From positions 42,340,368 to 42,404,367 of the forward strand of contig OY740768.1 in assembly GCA_963513935.1 (NCBI GenBank): 64,000 nucleotides of DNA, written 5' to 3'. Each line of letters starts with the position of its first letter. Positions within the stretch are counted from its first letter, which is position 1. This document shows, piece after piece, positions 62,212 through 64,000 of this stretch. The notes below the pieces were generated by a model. That model saw only the letters and a program-made list of their open reading frames with translations, ran no database searches and had not been told where the DNA came from. The position numbers were made by a program, and so were the translations under genes. This stretch comes from Aphrophora alni. Its lineage: Eukaryota; Arthropoda; Insecta; Hemiptera; Aphrophoridae.

Positions 62212-63107
62212 ACGCACAATAAAGTCTAAAATGCTGGTTTGAGAGTTAGTGATTATAAAACAATCGATGAAAGATATTTTTTATTAAAATCCATCCTTCC
62301 AAAAATAAGATTAGTGAAAAGAAACTTATTTTGGTAGTGAGGCAATCACATGAGGTTAACTTTGTTCTGTTTTTATTTATTAGGTTTTCTTCTTTTTTCC
62401 TTCATAAAACCCAGTGTGAAAACTAAATTATACATGACTCCAATTTTACAATGGATTTCATATCTAAGTAAAAGATCTGAAAGTGATATGTTTTTAAGTT
62501 AAAAATAAATACCTTTTCTCTGCCATATCTGAAGTATTTTGATAAAAATACAGACAAACTTTTTTGTATATTTACTATAAACGAAATCTCACCAAAAGCT
62601 GTTTTGAGGATAAAAAATGATTGTAATGTTTATATTAACAAAAAATGTTATACATCATACCACGTGACTCGACACACTTCTCTTAGAGTTTCTGACCAGC
62701 TGCACTACGTTTTGACGTTAGTTTGTGACACGTACTAATAAAATATTATTTTATAGTGTAGGTACGATAAAGCATGTTACTATATAGATAGGGAGGATGG
62801 AAAAGAAGCAGAGAAAACACTACTTTAAACTGGAATGTTTGAAGGCAACCAATCGTCAAAATAATTTTCTACTTTCTAGGAATTATATATTTTAGTATTA
62901 TTCAAAATATGTATAGGCTACACATGTTTATTATTAAGATAATGGTATCTAGAAGTAAGATTTTAATGCTAGCATAATATTTTGTAAGCATTATAACATA
63001 ATAACTTATCATCGTAATGTTATATCCTTGTGGTAGGGCACACTTTTAAATAATTAATTTTGTAAAATAAATTGATTTGATATTTATTTTCATATTTTAT
63101 TTTGCAG

Positions 63108-63215
63108 TCACTCGAAACAGACAGTACAGATATCCATGTTGAAACAGAGGACTTGAAAAGAAAATTTCAAAATGTTCAAGAAGAAAATCTCAAACTACAA
63201 GCAGTCATTACAGAT
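63108..63215 (+). CDS. Second coding exon: coiled-coil segment
   Basis: 108 bp, 36 codons, phase 0 at both ends. The acceptor is ATTTTATTTTGCAG|TCA and the donor ACAGAT|GTAAGT. The product is rich in Glu, Lys, Gln and Leu (for example EDLKRKFQNVQEENLKLQ) with hydrophobic residues at heptad-like spacing, so a parallel coiled coil is likely. It splices in frame to exon 1 and to the next acceptor at 63986. I do not recognise the family; many centrosomal, Golgi and cytoskeletal proteins look like this. Confidence 0.75.
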
Positions 63216-63985
63216 GTAAGTTATTTGGTAAATATCTCTTTAGGTTATTTACTTAAGTACACATTTTTAATACGCACAGAAATTCAGATTTTAGATTTGA
63301 ATTTAAGTATACATTTTGAATTTGTATGACTTTCTTGAATAATTAATTATCTTTTTCATTGATTTAAATAAATATCTTGTTCAAAACTATTAACTTTTTA
63401 GGTATGTGTATAATTTTTGTATTATACTAAAAAGTATTAAGAAATAAAATTACAAATAAAATTATTTATTATCATTATTTTTAAAAAGATATATTTTCAA
63501 GTCACATCTTTTGTAATATCATTAATATTCAGAAGGATTACATAAAAATTTCCTTGAAATCTATGGACTTATGAATCAAACTGCACAAAAAAGAAAATTA
63601 TGATAGGGATATACAGTAATGAACACTGATGATGTTATTGGATGTTTTATAGATTAGTTCTAAACTCTAAATTTATTTCACTACAGTTTTGCTCACTAGT
63701 TTGTTGCAACGTTTTACAATTTGTCAAAATTTGATTGTAATTGATTGCACCGTTTTTGAAAAATATATTGAACTGCTTCTATAGGTTATTTTAACTTTTT
63801 GACTAGCAATTACAAAAATTATTACTTTTGGGGAGATAATAATGAATACTTTTTGTTAATCAATATTAGTTTTCTTTGTAAGAGAAAGTTTGTTTAATGT
63901 ATTTGCATTGTTTGTTTAATTTTTTGTTATACAAATTATGAAATGTGTTTTTCCATGTAATCTCATGCTCTTAATCTTCTTTTAG
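63216..63985 (+). other. Second intron, 770 bp
   Basis: Begins GTAAGT and ends TTAATCTTCTTTTAG. AT-rich, no feature seen inside. Confidence 0.65.
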
Positions 63986-64000
63986 TTGACACAGGTGAAT
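63986..64000 (+). CDS. Start of the third coding exon (cut by the window)
   Basis: After the acceptor CTTCTTTTAG the five visible codons, in phase 0, read LTQVN. They extend the coiled coil of exon 2 (…AVITD-LTQVN) with Leu and Val in plausible heptad positions. The exon continues beyond the window. Confidence 0.6.

Larger units (their letters stand above)
49451..63107 (+). other. First intron, about 13.7 kb, repeat-bearing
   Basis: Starts GTAAGT and ends TTTTATTTTGCAG. It holds the alternative terminal exon (49815), an X-box-like palindrome (50154), a direct repeat pair (50849 and 54018), a foldback (51775-51903), two copies of the GATGATGACC repeat (60.3-61.0 kb) and a poly-T run (62168-62206). 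The remainder is AT-rich sequence in which I see no other exon. The ORFs at 56890-57096 lie in a less AT-rich patch that is open on both strands, without recognisable domains. Confidence 0.5.

Overview
This is an AT-rich eukaryotic window (roughly two thirds or more A+T by eye). It is almost entirely non-coding: there is one partial spliced gene at the right end and a dense population of decayed or non-autonomous mobile elements. Long introns with GT-AG borders, Tc1/mariner-type and hAT-type DNA transposon debris, Penelope/LINE-like tails and short TTAGG-like motifs all fit an arthropod, most likely an insect. The species cannot be fixed from the sequence. Nothing bacterial, viral or CRISPR-like was seen.

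Layout. 1-12 kb is intergenic or intronic: a 33-bp hairpin-forming tandem repeat, a 20-copy 30/31-bp minisatellite, a short terminal-inverted-repeat element, and a (CT)n tract of about 254 bp next to a LINE-like 3' tail. 12.2-17.4 kb is the most structured part. Two copies of one DNA-transposon family lie in opposite orientation, each with a perfect 8-bp target-site duplication and arrays of a TTGCGGTCA motif. They are interleaved with two more pairs of inverted repeats. 17-35 kb holds dispersed-repeat fragments, a pogo/Tigger-like end, foldback hairpins, a possible tRNA-derived SINE and several microsatellites. 35.7-39.3 kb is a nearly full-length but dead hAT (ZMYM1-like) transposase gene. 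39-49 kb holds a mariner-type MITE, more foldbacks, a long near-perfect hairpin and dispersed repeats.

The only convincing host gene starts at 49,376 on the + strand. It has a 25-codon first coding exon, a 36-codon coiled-coil exon at 63,108 and the start of a third exon at 63,986. All junctions are phase 0, and the gene runs off the window. The 13.7-kb first intron contains an in-frame alternative 3'-terminal exon with polyadenylation signals and a perfect RFX X-box-like palindrome. I do not recognise the protein family. The X-box and the coiled coil make a centrosomal or ciliary role a testable guess, nothing more.
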